The notes under the pieces: generated by a model
The model's input: the letters and a program-made list of their open reading frames with translations, nothing else
What the model was told of the DNA's origin: nothing
Database searches by the model: none
Position numbers and translations under genes: made by a program
Origin: Eubacterium ventriosum
Lineage (GTDB): Bacteria > Bacillota > Clostridia > Lachnospirales > Lachnospiraceae
Direction of reading: 5' to 3'
Assembly: GCF_025150745.1 (NCBI RefSeq)
Contig: NZ_CP102282.1
Span: 2,181,501-2,245,500, forward strand
Length of the DNA stretch: 64,000 nucleotides
Shown here: piece by piece, positions 1 to 10,399 of the stretch
Numbering within the stretch: position 1 is the first letter of the stretch
How the letters are laid out: each line of letters begins with the position of its first letter

Positions 1-555
1 TTTCAAATCATCTAAAATAGCTGATGCCTTAGCCATTGTTTCACCATCATAATTAGATAATCCTACATATAAAGCCTTTCCGCTTTTTACTGCCTGAGCC
101 AATGCCCCCATTGTTTCTTCCAATGGTGTTTCAGGATCCATTCTGTGATGATAAAAAATATCAACGTAATCAAGTCCCATTCTTTCAAGACTCTGATCTA
201 AACTTGCAAGAAGATACTTTCTGCTTCCACCGTCCCCATAAGGTCCGTCCCACATTCCATATCCTGCTTTTGTTGTGATGATTAGTTCATCACGATAGGC
301 ACTCATTTCTTCTTTCAAAATACGTCCTAAGTTCTTTTCTGCCGCACCTGATTCAGGACCATAATTGTTTGCCAAATCAAAATGTGTAATCCCATTATCA
401 AAAGCTGTGAAGCATAAATTCTTCATATTCTCATAAGGTGCAGTACTTCCAAAATTGTGCCAAAATCCTAACGACACTGCCGGAAGTTTTAATCCGCTTG
501 TTCCTACTCTGTTATACTTCATGTCCTTATAACGCGTTTGTGCTGCCTGATACAT
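1..555 (-). CDS. Aldo/keto reductase, YghZ-like (3' part outside window)
   Basis: The first 185 residues of an NADPH-dependent aldo/keto reductase are visible; the C-terminus lies beyond the left edge. The protein starts MYQAAQTRYKDMKYNRVG and continues with the substrate and cofactor barrel motifs: FDLANNYGP (catalytic Asp and Tyr), then TTKAGYGMWDGPYGD, then DYVDIFYHHRMDPETP. The YGPxxGxAE and HHRMDPETP motifs match the YghZ / Kv-beta-like subgroup, which reduces small aldehydes such as L-glyceraldehyde 3-phosphate. The start is set by AAGGAGG about 7 bases upstream. It lies only 14 bp after the sufB-type stop and may be co-transcribed with the suf genes. The exact substrate cannot be told from sequence. 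Confidence 0.88.
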   Translation of the reverse strand, partial: MYQAAQTRYKDMKYNRVGTSGLKLPAVSLGFWHNFGSTAPYENMKNLCFTAFDNGITHFDLANNYGPESGAAEKNLGRILKEEMSAYRDELIITTKAGYGMWDGPYGDGGSRKYLLASLDQSLERMGLDYVDIFYHHRMDPETPLEETMGALAQAVKSGKALYVGLSNYDGETMAKASAILDDLK

Positions 556-569
556 AAATTACATCCTCC

Positions 570-1487
570 TTATTTTAGGAAACCGTTAACAATTTGTTCT
601 TCGGCTTCCGCTTCTGTCAGACCTAAAGTTTGTAACTTAATAAGCTGTTCCCCTGCAATTTTTCCTATAGCTGCCTCATGAATAAGTGAAGCATCTAAAT
701 CATTAGCTGTAATTTCCGGTATGGCACTAATCTTTGCATTATCCATAATAATGGCATCGCACTCTGAATGACCATTACATCTTGCATTACCGTTAATTAC
801 AGAATAAAAAATCTGTTTTGAATTATCCCTTGCCACAGAACGGGAAATAACATTGGCACTTGAACCGTCACCATCCATGTCAACTTCAAAACGTGTTGTT
901 GCTGTCTGGTTTCCGTGAGTCATAATTCTCTCAGTAATTACAATCTTGGCATCCTTGTCAAGTTTTCCCTTTGTAACTCGGTTAGTGGAATCTATTCCCT
1001 TAATCTGAACAGTTTCCATTTCCATATATCCACCCTCTTCTATATTTACAATAGTTGTAGGGTTCATAACATTTTCACCATTCCCATCGCCTTTGCCATA
1101 ATGCTTTTCAACATATTTTACTCTGGCATTCTTACCAATGTAAAATGTATGAATTCCATCGTGTCTAGAAAGCTTGTCCCCACTATTGTGAATTCCGCAT
1201 CCTGCTACTATAAGTACATCTGCACCTTCACCAATATGGAAATCATTATATACACATTCCTCCAAACCTGTCTTGCTGATTACAACAGGGATGTGCACAC
1301 TTTCATTTTTTGTTCCCGGCTTAACATAAATATCAATGCCGTCTTTGTCTTCTTTAGTTACAATATCTATATTTGCAGTTGTATTTCTGCTATCCTTTTT
1401 GCTATTTGCCCTGATATTATAAGCACCGGCAGGAATCTCATGTAATCCTGTAAGTTGCTCAAATAATTCCATCTGTATTTTATCCAT
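570..1487 (-). CDS. sufB: SufB/SufD-family Fe-S cluster scaffold protein
   Basis: A 305-residue SufBD-family protein, the scaffold partner of the SufC ATPase in iron-sulfur cluster assembly in the cytoplasm. The beta-helical core is recognisable from about residue 60. The C-terminal family block contains GHSECDAI, then ANDLDASLIHEAAIG, and ends in EEQIVNGFLK. It is much shorter than E. coli SufB (about 495 aa) or SufD (about 420 aa), because the N-terminal extension is missing. With only one SufBD gene next to sufC and no sufS, sufU or sufD, it fits the reduced two-component SUF type (called SMS) found in anaerobic Clostridia and archaea. Called sufB because it must serve as scaffold on its own; sufD would be an equally family-level name. 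Confidence 0.87.
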   Translation of the reverse strand: MDKIQMELFEQLTGLHEIPAGAYNIRANSKKDSRNTTANIDIVTKEDKDGIDIYVKPGTKNESVHIPVVISKTGLEECVYNDFHIGEGADVLIVAGCGIHNSGDKLSRHDGIHTFYIGKNARVKYVEKHYGKGDGNGENVMNPTTIVNIEEGGYMEMETVQIKGIDSTNRVTKGKLDKDAKIVITERIMTHGNQTATTRFEVDMDGDGSSANVISRSVARDNSKQIFYSVINGNARCNGHSECDAIIMDNAKISAIPEITANDLDASLIHEAAIGKIAGEQLIKLQTLGLTEAEAEEQIVNGFLK

Positions 1488-1512
1488 AACAATTCTCCTT
1501 ACACAATTCCAT

Positions 1513-2241
1513 CTATGCTTTTAATTTCTTACATATGCCATCGCTATTAGTACCAAGTACCATTGGAAGAATCTCTTCCTTGTTACCGTGAGCCTTAATC
1601 AACCCATCTGCCAACAAAACAATGTCATCTGCTATGTTTAATATTCTTTCCTGATGTGAAATAATAAGAATAGAATTATTATTTTCAAGCTGCATCTTTT
1701 CAAACACTTTAATCAAACTATTAAAACTCCAAAGGTCAATTCCCGCTTCCGGTTCATCAAATACAGAAAGCTCTGTTCCCCTTGCAATAATAGTTGCTAT
1801 TTCAATTCGTTTTAGTTCTCCACCTGAAAGACTTGCATCCACTTCTCTGTTAATGTAATCTCTTGCACAAAGTCCAACCTCTGACAAATATTCACAGGCT
1901 TCACTAATAGTAAGCTGCTTTCCTGCTGCAATTCTTAAAAGGTCTAACACTTTAATTCCCTTAAAACGTACAGGCTGCTGAAATGCAAAACTTATTCCAA
2001 GCTTTGCTCTGTCTGTAATTGACATTTCCGTAATGTCCTGCCCATTATATAATATCTGACCTGATGTTGGCTTTATAATACCCACAATTAATTTTGCAAG
2101 TGTGGACTTACCTGAACCGTTTGGTCCTGTTATTGCAACAAATTTTCCTTCATCTATTTTAAGATTTATGCCATTAATTATATTCTTTAGCTGTCCCTTT
2201 TCATCAGTCACGCTAAATCTAACATCTTTTAACTCAAGCAT
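1513..2241 (-). CDS. sufC: SufC Fe-S assembly ATPase
   Basis: A 242-residue ABC-type ATPase without membrane segments, which powers Fe-S cluster assembly on the SufB-type scaffold encoded 25 bp downstream. Visible motifs are Walker A GPNGSGKST (about residues 40-48), the Q-loop in SFAFQQPVR, the ABC signature LSGGELKR, Walker B LSVFDEPEAGID and the switch histidine in LIISHQER. The EPEAGIDLW extension of Walker B is typical of SufC rather than of transporter ATPases. The first 8 bp overlap the end of the upstream LD-carboxypeptidase gene, so the two are probably translationally coupled. Confidence 0.93.
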   Translation of the reverse strand: MLELKDVRFSVTDEKGQLKNIINGINLKIDEGKFVAITGPNGSGKSTLAKLIVGIIKPTSGQILYNGQDITEMSITDRAKLGISFAFQQPVRFKGIKVLDLLRIAAGKQLTISEACEYLSEVGLCARDYINREVDASLSGGELKRIEIATIIARGTELSVFDEPEAGIDLWSFNSLIKVFEKMQLENNNSILIISHQERILNIADDIVLLADGLIKAHGNKEEILPMVLGTNSDGICKKLKA

Positions 2242-3244
2242 ATTCTAAAACTCCTTTTCCATTTTTGCTTGTAACTTTAGCCTTAGCTCCCATTATAACA
2301 GAAAACTGAGGTCCTTTGTGTCCTATATCACTATCAAAAATAATAGGCACGTTTAAATCCCCAAGTACAGACATAACTGCATCCTTATATGGTTGCTCTA
2401 TCCATGTATTATACATTAATGGGCGACCAAAAACAAACCCTGTTGCATTTTTAAAGTAACCTTTTTCCTTCATTTGCCATAAATGAGTTATAAGAACCAC
2501 GTCTTCCATGTTAAAACTTTCAAGAACCCATACAATTCCGTCATCTTTATACTTTTCAATAAACTGTTCTGTTCCGTCATATTTTGTTCCAATTAAGAAA
2601 GCCAATACATCAAGACAGCCTCCAACAAGTCTTCCTGAAATTTCAATTTTTTCCTCACCTCTGCCATTAACCCAGTTGACTTTCTCATCATTACAATATC
2701 CTTCAAAACCTGTTACATATTCGTGTCTGTCTGATTCATAAAAATCAAAAGATTCCTGTTTCTTTACAGTTCCTTCCAGAACACCTAACGCATTTTCAAC
2801 AGGTTTCTGCCATGGTTTCATTCCAAAATCACTTATATGACAACCATAAACTGCTGCCACGTCACATTTTGTAACAATTGGATAAATCAATGTTGTGTTA
2901 TCTGAAAATCCCTGAAACCATTTAGGATTATTCTTAATACTTTCAAAATCCACATATTCAAGCATCTCCATTAAATAATCCCCACCTGCTACTGAAAATA
3001 TACAGGAAACATCTTTATTTTTTACAAGTTCATTAAACTGCTCTCCTCTTTCTTTTCCTGTCGAGCTACAACCTCTCCAGTCAGACGTATATACATTGTC
3101 AGTAACCTTAACATTGTATCCTCTGTTTTCAAAATTCTTAATTGCATTCTTTATTCTTTTTTGTTTTAATTCATTTACAATACCGCTTGAAGTTGCAGTA
3201 ACTCCAATGGTATCACCTTTTTTAATGTATTTAGGAAAAATCAT
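2234..3244 (-). CDS. Peptidase S66 family LD-carboxypeptidase / MccF-like
   Basis: A 336-residue serine peptidase of family S66, which contains LdcA (removes the terminal D-Ala from muropeptide tetrapeptides during wall recycling) and MccF (microcin C immunity). The Ser-Glu-His triad is visible: S114 in GFSDNT, E242 in VLESFN and H309 in DIGHKG. No signal peptide is present, so it is cytoplasmic. The N-terminal GDTIGVTATSS block and the length, above the 300-aa LdcA type, lean toward the MccF-like branch, but substrate cannot be decided from sequence. It is first in a tight run with sufC and sufB, overlapping sufC by 8 bp; the functional link is not obvious. Confidence 0.85.
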   Translation of the reverse strand: MIFPKYIKKGDTIGVTATSSGIVNELKQKRIKNAIKNFENRGYNVKVTDNVYTSDWRGCSSTGKERGEQFNELVKNKDVSCIFSVAGGDYLMEMLEYVDFESIKNNPKWFQGFSDNTTLIYPIVTKCDVAAVYGCHISDFGMKPWQKPVENALGVLEGTVKKQESFDFYESDRHEYVTGFEGYCNDEKVNWVNGRGEEKIEISGRLVGGCLDVLAFLIGTKYDGTEQFIEKYKDDGIVWVLESFNMEDVVLITHLWQMKEKGYFKNATGFVFGRPLMYNTWIEQPYKDAVMSVLGDLNVPIIFDSDIGHKGPQFSVIMGAKAKVTSKNGKGVLEYA

Positions 3245-3257
3245 ATTGTACTCTCCA

Positions 3258-6200
3258 TTATTTTATAGTTATCTGCTGACCAAGATGAACTGAATAAATA
3301 ATCATTTCAGAAACCTTATTAACTCCCGGCTCACTGCCAAGTATCTGCTCAATTGCAAGTTTGTAGCATTCTAACTGAACATGATATCTTTCAACAAGTT
3401 CCTCCATTGTGTCAACTTTGTCTGTCTTGTAGTCTACAATAACATATTTATCATTTTCTACAAAGCATAAATCAATTATCCCCTGAATAATCATTGTTTC
3501 TTTTGATGTGGTATTGCTGTTAATTTCACAAGCCGGAACTCCCATTAAGAAATGCTGTTCCCTATATAGCTGATTATTAGCATATGCCTTCTTCATTCTT
3601 CTAAACAAATCAGACTTTGTAAAATCAATTATATCCTTTCGCATAACAGATGCTGCACCCATTCTGTCTATTAAACCTGCATCAACAAAACCGTCAATCA
3701 TCTTCTTCACTGTTTCCTGATTATATTCTTCAAGTTCCATATCGAGAAGTTCAAAAATTCTATGGTACGCTGTACCTCTCATTGCACCTGTAAGATATTG
3801 TGGCTCATCAATATCTTCTTTTTCAAAATCAGGTATAATTTCCGGTAATTCCACTTCTTCTCCAAAAGCCTGAAATGCATCCTGTTCTTCTTCCTGCTCC
3901 ATACCTTGGCTTTGCTTCTTAATTTCCGTAACGCTTGCCTTTGAATGAAGAGTAATATCTTCAATATATGGATACTGAAACTGAAACCTTTGGAAAAGTT
4001 TTTCAATTGATGTATTTTCTTTGTTTGCCAACTGCTTCATTTCCATAAGCATAGTTTCTTTTTTAATACTGTCTGTTATATCTTCTGCTGCAAGACCTAA
4101 TATAACATCCGGCTGTTCTTCCACTTTCACTTTAATAAAACTATCCTTATCATATAAAGGATTACCACATTCAGTTGCATCTTTATCTGTTCTTACACAG
4201 TCAAAAGCCTTATTTCTGCCAATTGTTTTTCCAATTAGCTCCATTATGGTTTTTGCACCAATAACATCATTATAAAGCATTAATTCACTATTATCATATA
4301 TCTGACTTTCAAATTCTCCAATCTGCTTTTCAGCATTCTTAACAAGCCCTGTAATATATAATTTCTCTTTTGCTCTTGTTAATGCAACATAAAGAATTCT
4401 CAATGTTTCTGCCACATCCTCTTCCTTATTAGACATTCTGATATATGTTTTTAAAAGAGGTGTCTGTTTAGTCTTTAATTTATTATTAATGCAGTCTATT
4501 CCTATGTTTCCATCTGCCCCTGACACAAGCTGATTTGCCTCATTCTTGCTTGTTCCATTAGTATTGCACAAGAATACTACAGGGAACTGTAATCCTTTAC
4601 TTTTATGAATGGACATTATTCTTACTATATTGTCATTCTCATTAACTGTTGATGCCTCACCGTCATCTTTTGCAAGATACTGAATCTTCTCAATATATCT
4701 TAAGAAGTTAAACAGACCCTTGTAACTTGTTTCATCATATGCCACAGCTTTCTCTTTTAATGCCTGAATATTTAAAAGACGTTTCTTTCCACCGGGCATT
4801 GATCTTATATAAAAAGCATAACCTGTTTCATCTAACAATGTATTAATTAAATCATATACAGTTGTATACGGAACCATATTTCTAAATTTTGTAAGTGTAT
4901 TCAGAAACTCTGTCAGTCTTGTTCTAAGTTCAACATCACTTCCTGATAAAGAATATTGTTCTACACAATCATAAAAACTTTCACAAACATTTTCTGTTTT
5001 TATAATTGCTAACTGATTTGAATCAAAACCAAACATTGGAGAAGTAAGTACTGCTGCCAAAGGTATGTCCTGTCTTGGATTATCTATAATTGACAACATA
5101 TTTGTAATAGTCATAACTTCCATTGTTTTATAATATCCTGTCTTTGATTCTGCAAAAACAGGTATTCCATTATTCTCCAACTGCTCTCTGTAAATATCAC
5201 TATTATCCTTCATACTTCTTAAAAGAATAACTATATCTCCATATCTTACAGGTCGCATGTCTTTACCTTTTTCAGTTATCTTTAACCCGGTTTCAGGATT
5301 AGTAATCTCTTTTATTTTTCTTGCAACATAAGCTGCCTCATCACTTTTATCTCCACCTTCAACCATTACAAATTCTGTTAAATTATCCTGTCCTGCAGGT
5401 GGCTCATCATAATCTGCTCCAAGTACAAGGCCATTGCCGTTTTTGTAATCAATGCCTCCCACTTCTTCATGCATTACAAAGTCAAATAAAAAGTTTACAC
5501 TCTCAATTACTTCCCTACGGCTTCTAAAATTCTTGTCAAGAACAATCTTCACACTGTCTGCACTAGGATCATCTGAAAAACTATTATATTTTTCAAGGAA
5601 AAGTTTAGGTTCTGCATTACGGAATCTGTAAATGCTCTGCTTCACATCGCCTACCATAAACATATTATTTATGCCAAAACCTTTAGTTATGGCTGACAAA
5701 ATAGCTTCCTGAATAATATTACTGTCCTGATATTCGTCAATCATTATTTCCTTAAACTGAGTTGCCATATTTTTTGCTGTTTCAGATGGTACAAGATTTC
5801 CATCCTTATCATATTCATTTAAAATATGTAAAGCAAAAAACGCCTGGTCGTTAAAATCCATTATGCCCTTTTCTTCTTTCTGCTCCTTAAGTCGCTTCAT
5901 AAATTCAAGGGTTAATTTTCCAATATATTCAACACTTGATTTTGTTTCACATATGCTTTCAAAAACCTGATTCAACGTTAAATTAAACTGTTTAGTTGTT
6001 AAATCTTTTATTGCCTTTGTGGCATCGTTTTTTATTGCCTTAACCTGCTCCTTCTTTCTCTCATTACAATCCTTCTTACCGGACACTCTTGTTGATGGAA
6101 TATTCTGAAGTTCACTTTGCATTGCGCTATAAGTTCTGCTTTCAGTTATCTCCTGTAACTTGTCAATAATAGGCGTAAGAGCTTTGGCGCACTTTGGTCC

Positions 6201-6920
6201 ATCCTCGCTTTCAGATATTGTAAGAGCTATGTTAAGCTGGCTTAATATTCCCTCTAACCTGTTTTTCTGCAATTCCAAATATCCCTGCATCCACTTGGAC
6301 TGCTCCATTTCTTCTTTAGATGAAACATCATATACACTTATGGCTTCTTTAATCCATTTCTCAGGCTCAATCTGACCTGAGGCAAACTTATACATTCTAA
6401 GAATCAGTTCACCTATACTGTCGCTGGTCTTTCCTGTTGAATATTTTTCGGCCAATTCCATAAACTCATCATCAGCCGCCAAATAATACTCTTCCAACAT
6501 TTCTTCCACAATATCAGATTGAAGCATTTCTATTTCGTTCTCGTCGGCAATTCTAAAATTAGGATCTAAGTCTATCTTATCAAAATTATCCTTTACAACT
6601 CTTGCACAAAAACTGTCAATTGTAGAAATATTGGCATTATGAATTAAGGATAACTGCTTCTGAACATTTAAGTCATTGGGATTATCCTCTTCCATCTTCT
6701 CCAATGCTTCGCGAATCCTCTCCTTCATTTCAGAAGCGGCTGCCCTTGTAAATGTAACAACCAAAAGCTGATTCACATCAGTAGGATTTTCTTCATCTGT
6801 TATCATTTTTATTATTCGTTCTACTAAAACTGCTGTTTTGCCTGAACCTGCTGCTGCTGAAACAAGTATGTTTCTATCTCTTGTATCAATAACTTTTTGC
6901 TGTTTATCTGTCCACTTCAT
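3258..6920 (-). CDS. addA: AddA ATP-dependent helicase/nuclease subunit A
   Basis: The 1220-residue AddA subunit of the AddAB helicase-nuclease, which processes DNA double-strand ends for RecA-mediated recombination in Firmicutes. UvrD/Rep-type helicase motifs are in order: Walker A AAAGSGKT at residues 22-29, Walker B in MIDEYQDSN, the GDVKQSIYRFR motif, LRILYVALTRAKEKL, and a C-terminal RecB-family nuclease core with IVDYKTDK. The start is placed at the ATG of MKWTDKQQ (6920), because GAGGAG sits 7 bases upstream. A longer frame to 6941 has no such site. It overlaps the addB stop by 17 bp. Confidence 0.95.
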   Translation of the reverse strand: MKWTDKQQKVIDTRDRNILVSAAAGSGKTAVLVERIIKMITDEENPTDVNQLLVVTFTRAAASEMKERIREALEKMEEDNPNDLNVQKQLSLIHNANISTIDSFCARVVKDNFDKIDLDPNFRIADENEIEMLQSDIVEEMLEEYYLAADDEFMELAEKYSTGKTSDSIGELILRMYKFASGQIEPEKWIKEAISVYDVSSKEEMEQSKWMQGYLELQKNRLEGILSQLNIALTISESEDGPKCAKALTPIIDKLQEITESRTYSAMQSELQNIPSTRVSGKKDCNERKKEQVKAIKNDATKAIKDLTTKQFNLTLNQVFESICETKSSVEYIGKLTLEFMKRLKEQKEEKGIMDFNDQAFFALHILNEYDKDGNLVPSETAKNMATQFKEIMIDEYQDSNIIQEAILSAITKGFGINNMFMVGDVKQSIYRFRNAEPKLFLEKYNSFSDDPSADSVKIVLDKNFRSRREVIESVNFLFDFVMHEEVGGIDYKNGNGLVLGADYDEPPAGQDNLTEFVMVEGGDKSDEAAYVARKIKEITNPETGLKITEKGKDMRPVRYGDIVILLRSMKDNSDIYREQLENNGIPVFAESKTGYYKTMEVMTITNMLSIIDNPRQDIPLAAVLTSPMFGFDSNQLAIIKTENVCESFYDCVEQYSLSGSDVELRTRLTEFLNTLTKFRNMVPYTTVYDLINTLLDETGYAFYIRSMPGGKKRLLNIQALKEKAVAYDETSYKGLFNFLRYIEKIQYLAKDDGEASTVNENDNIVRIMSIHKSKGLQFPVVFLCNTNGTSKNEANQLVSGADGNIGIDCINNKLKTKQTPLLKTYIRMSNKEEDVAETLRILYVALTRAKEKLYITGLVKNAEKQIGEFESQIYDNSELMLYNDVIGAKTIMELIGKTIGRNKAFDCVRTDKDATECGNPLYDKDSFIKVKVEEQPDVILGLAAEDITDSIKKETMLMEMKQLANKENTSIEKLFQRFQFQYPYIEDITLHSKASVTEIKKQSQGMEQEEEQDAFQAFGEEVELPEIIPDFEKEDIDEPQYLTGAMRGTAYHRIFELLDMELEEYNQETVKKMIDGFVDAGLIDRMGAASVMRKDIIDFTKSDLFRRMKKAYANNQLYREQHFLMGVPACEINSNTTSKETMIIQGIIDLCFVENDKYVIVDYKTDKVDTMEELVERYHVQLECYKLAIEQILGSEPGVNKVSEMIIYSVHLGQQITIK

Positions 6921-9900
6921 TACACTTCTCCTCAATATCACTTAGTGATACTTTTTCAACCTGACGGTATCTGCTTCCAAGTTTTCTGTCAAAATTACAT
7001 ATTCCACCAAAAGGACAATAATCACATGCACCTTCTACCGGATTAATGCTAATGTCCCCTTTTATAATCTTATCCTGCATTTCTCCTGCCATATTTGAAA
7101 CATGATTAATAAATTTAGAATAAGTTTTTGTTTCAATGGCTGTACTTCTTGCATCAACACCGCTTTTTGTAATATTAACCGGCAATATTGCTGAAGAACC
7201 TGTTTTTGTAATAGTGTTATGGTCCATTGCATTTACAATTTCAATCTCTTTTGCCACAAGACCTGACATTCTATATGCCTTAAAACGCTCCCCTTCTATA
7301 GCCATCTTTTTCAATTCTTCATCACTTAACTCACTGTCCGGATTATTTTTTCTAAAATCACTCACAGCTTTCTCACAGTCAATTTCCGAAACATATGGAT
7401 CATAAACATGAAAATACAAACCTGCTGCCGGATAAACATTCTTATCCGGATTATTTTTCTTAATGTAATCCACAGTGTCCTTTAAATAAACCATTAACTG
7501 CATCTGCAATCCCAAGAAAGTTTCCGTAACATTAAAAACTTTGTTTCCTGATTTATAGTCAATTACCTTAACATATATATTGTTTCCATCTTCAAAAGTG
7601 TCCACTCTGTCTACTCTTCCGTGGGCAATTCGCAGCTCGTATTCTCTTGGCAGGAAATTTCCTGATCTGATATGTTTAACCAATGCATTTACAGTTTCTG
7701 TTGATGTATCTTTAACCTGCTTCTTTATAAATGCAGACCTTGCAATATCATTTAAAGCATCATTTTCATATTGCTCCATTACTTTTTCAATGCTGTCATT
7801 TATAATATTTTCACTTTTTTTGTCATCCAAGTCTGCCCATTTAATATTATTCGTATTAATGGTATCAAAAAATTCCTTAATTGCTGAATGATATAAATTA
7901 CCTATGTCAAATGCGGCAAGTTCAAATTTCTTTCGCTCTCCTAATTTCAAGCCATTATTTAAAAACTGAGAATATGCACAGGCTGCAAAACGTTCCAATC
8001 TTGTAATTCCAATATTTTCTTTATTTCCGTACAACTGTCTTGCAACATTTTCATCCAGAATTGGATTCTTTGCTGAATAAAAAGCTCCGTCAAACATTAA
8101 GTTTATGACCTTGCTATATTCCTTATTCTTCATAACTGTTGCCATCAACTCTTTAAAGATTCCACTGTCACCTTCCTTCGAATATTCATATATATTCTGA
8201 GAAAGGTAATCCAAAGCTTTACTTCTTGTAGTAACCTGGTTTAAAGTTATTTCACTTTCATCCTCATCTATAATCTTAAGATTTTCAAAAAGATTCATTA
8301 AAGTACTTATTATATAAGACTTTCTTCTTGTTGCCCCGTCTGAACCCGACTTGCTGAAAGTAATGCACATCTTCTCCGTAGGCTTGGCAAATATTGTGTA
8401 CAAATAAAATTTCTGTTTAAAAACATTGTCCGTTGCCGTAGGAGCCAGAATATAATTATTCTTTTCTAAAAACTCTCTATCTGTATCCGTAATTATTCCC
8501 CCTGCCTGACCTGCTTTTGGAATAATTCCGTCATTAACTCCCATAAAGAAAATAATTCTCTTAGTATCTTTCAATCTTGTTCTTTCAATATCACCTACCA
8601 TAACTGTATCAAGTCCCGGAGGTATAATTCCCACTTTCACACTTTCAAAACCTGCTTGAAGAATCTGCTTATATTCCTTAATTGTTAAAACTTCATCTCC
8701 CATTAATTCAACTATTCTGTCTAAAAGAGTTATGATTGTCACATAAACCTGCTCATACTCTTTGGCTCTGCTAATCTCACCCTGATTCTGAAATTCAATT
8801 CTATAATCGTCAATCTGTCTTTGCATATTATTAGCCTGTACAAACTGATATACCGCCTTAGTATACTCTCTTACAGTAGCCTTTTTCTTTTTTAATTCTT
8901 CTCTTAAAGGTCTGATAATCTCAACTAGCTTCTCCCTTGCCTGATTAACCATATCAAGTTCTTCAGCAGTCATTCCTTTGTAAGCCTTCTCCCAAAGTCT
9001 GCCATAACTTTTAAAACCACGTCTTCCTGACTGCAAAACATAATTCTCCATTATGTCTACAGCCTCCCTGTCAATTGGAAGAAAACCTAATCTGATAAGA
9101 TGAAATACTGTTTCATAAGAAAAATCCTTTTCAACAATCTCAATTGCCGCCTTTATTCCGTCAACAAAAGGATTTGAAGCAATATTATGCTTGTGGTCAA
9201 TAAATGCAGGTATATTATTCTTGGAAAACTCTTCCTCAATATATCTGTAATAACCGTCCATATCACCTGTAATTACAGCAATATCATTATATCTATATCC
9301 TTTGTCCACAATAAGCTCCGAAATTCTGCCTGCAACATAAGCTGCCTCTTCTCTTGGATTGGACATACTGTGAACTTCCAACGCTTTACAGTTCTCTCTA
9401 TATTTAGATGAATTATTTCTAAACAGATTCTTTTCCAAAAAAGTTAACTCTTTATTATCTCTAATTCTATATGGAGCCTGTCCTTCTCCAACAATTACAG
9501 TTTCCTGTTGCTCAATATTGTTTCTGTTGATTATATCTTTAAGCTTCCATAAAGTATCCTTGCTTAGATTAAATAATTCATATTTGCTAATTGCATTATT
9601 TCCTTTGCTATACGCATTTCTCAATGACTGAAATTCATCTTCCGGCAATGTAATTGCAATCTTTACCCCTGCGCAATGTTTAATCAAAAGTTCAAGAACC
9701 TGATACTGAATAGGTGTAAATCCTGTAAATCCATCTATGTAAAAATAAGTATTTTTTATAAAATCAGAACTAGAAATATATTTGCAAAAAATAGTTAAAA
9801 CGTCCTCTGTTGTTATAACCTTCTCTTTAATATACTCATTAAAAGCATCACTTATAATTTCCACATCATTAAGCTTATGTCTGAGCAGTGGCTTAGAATC

Positions 9901-10338
9901 GCATTCTGCCTTCATATTATTTAAAACGTCATCAGTAATCCCGTACTGCTTAAATTCCGATACAATAGTCTTCATCTTCTCAGCAAATCCGGGCATTGAT
10001 GTCTTAGACTTATAGATTGTAAGTTTATCCTTACACTGTTCCATAACCTTTCTCATAATAAGAGTCTTGCCTAAGTCATCCATAACTTTGTATTCATTAA
10101 ACCCCTGCTCCTCAAAAACCGTATAGGCAAGTCTTGTCATGCTTGTAACTTCAATATTAAAACTTCCCCTATTAGGATGCATTGTAAGAATCTGCTTCTG
10201 TGTTTCCATAGAAAACTGCTCCGGTACAATTGCAATAAAATTCTTATTTCTATATTTCAAAGACTTCTCTATTAACTTTTCATATAAATAATGGGACTTT
10301 CCGGCTCCCGCTCTGCCAACAATAAATTGTACTGCCAT
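6904..10338 (-). CDS. addB: AddB helicase/nuclease subunit B
   Basis: The 1144-residue AddB subunit, partner of AddA. It has an N-terminal P-loop (GRAGAGKS, residues 8-15) over a degenerate helicase core that scans for the Chi-like sequence, and a C-terminal RecB-type nuclease domain (VIDYKSGNKVF). The four cysteines of the structural 4Fe-4S cluster are present: one in RFAACAYSQF and three in ACDYCPFGGICNF near the C-terminus. Length is close to that of B. subtilis AddB (1166 aa). It is the first gene of the addBA pair, with a good promoter at 10400-10429. Confidence 0.95.
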   Translation of the reverse strand: MAVQFIVGRAGAGKSHYLYEKLIEKSLKYRNKNFIAIVPEQFSMETQKQILTMHPNRGSFNIEVTSMTRLAYTVFEEQGFNEYKVMDDLGKTLIMRKVMEQCKDKLTIYKSKTSMPGFAEKMKTIVSEFKQYGITDDVLNNMKAECDSKPLLRHKLNDVEIISDAFNEYIKEKVITTEDVLTIFCKYISSSDFIKNTYFYIDGFTGFTPIQYQVLELLIKHCAGVKIAITLPEDEFQSLRNAYSKGNNAISKYELFNLSKDTLWKLKDIINRNNIEQQETVIVGEGQAPYRIRDNKELTFLEKNLFRNNSSKYRENCKALEVHSMSNPREEAAYVAGRISELIVDKGYRYNDIAVITGDMDGYYRYIEEEFSKNNIPAFIDHKHNIASNPFVDGIKAAIEIVEKDFSYETVFHLIRLGFLPIDREAVDIMENYVLQSGRRGFKSYGRLWEKAYKGMTAEELDMVNQAREKLVEIIRPLREELKKKKATVREYTKAVYQFVQANNMQRQIDDYRIEFQNQGEISRAKEYEQVYVTIITLLDRIVELMGDEVLTIKEYKQILQAGFESVKVGIIPPGLDTVMVGDIERTRLKDTKRIIFFMGVNDGIIPKAGQAGGIITDTDREFLEKNNYILAPTATDNVFKQKFYLYTIFAKPTEKMCITFSKSGSDGATRRKSYIISTLMNLFENLKIIDEDESEITLNQVTTRSKALDYLSQNIYEYSKEGDSGIFKELMATVMKNKEYSKVINLMFDGAFYSAKNPILDENVARQLYGNKENIGITRLERFAACAYSQFLNNGLKLGERKKFELAAFDIGNLYHSAIKEFFDTINTNNIKWADLDDKKSENIINDSIEKVMEQYENDALNDIARSAFIKKQVKDTSTETVNALVKHIRSGNFLPREYELRIAHGRVDRVDTFEDGNNIYVKVIDYKSGNKVFNVTETFLGLQMQLMVYLKDTVDYIKKNNPDKNVYPAAGLYFHVYDPYVSEIDCEKAVSDFRKNNPDSELSDEELKKMAIEGERFKAYRMSGLVAKEIEIVNAMDHNTITKTGSSAILPVNITKSGVDARSTAIETKTYSKFINHVSNMAGEMQDKIIKGDISINPVEGACDYCPFGGICNFDRKLGSRYRQVEKVSLSDIEEKCNEVDR

Positions 10339-10399
10339 TTATTCCTCTTTTCTTAAATCTTATTTACTATTATCCTACTAACTCTTTACCAATGCTACT

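Noticed and set aside
915-1445. Long forward open frame opposite the sufB gene
   Set aside because: It is a mirror of a strong minus-strand gene: the residue mix is Phe/Ile/Ser/Cys-rich, there is no ribosome site, and it matches no family. The same applies to forward frames opposite mraY (41954-42430) and mraZ (48203-48682).
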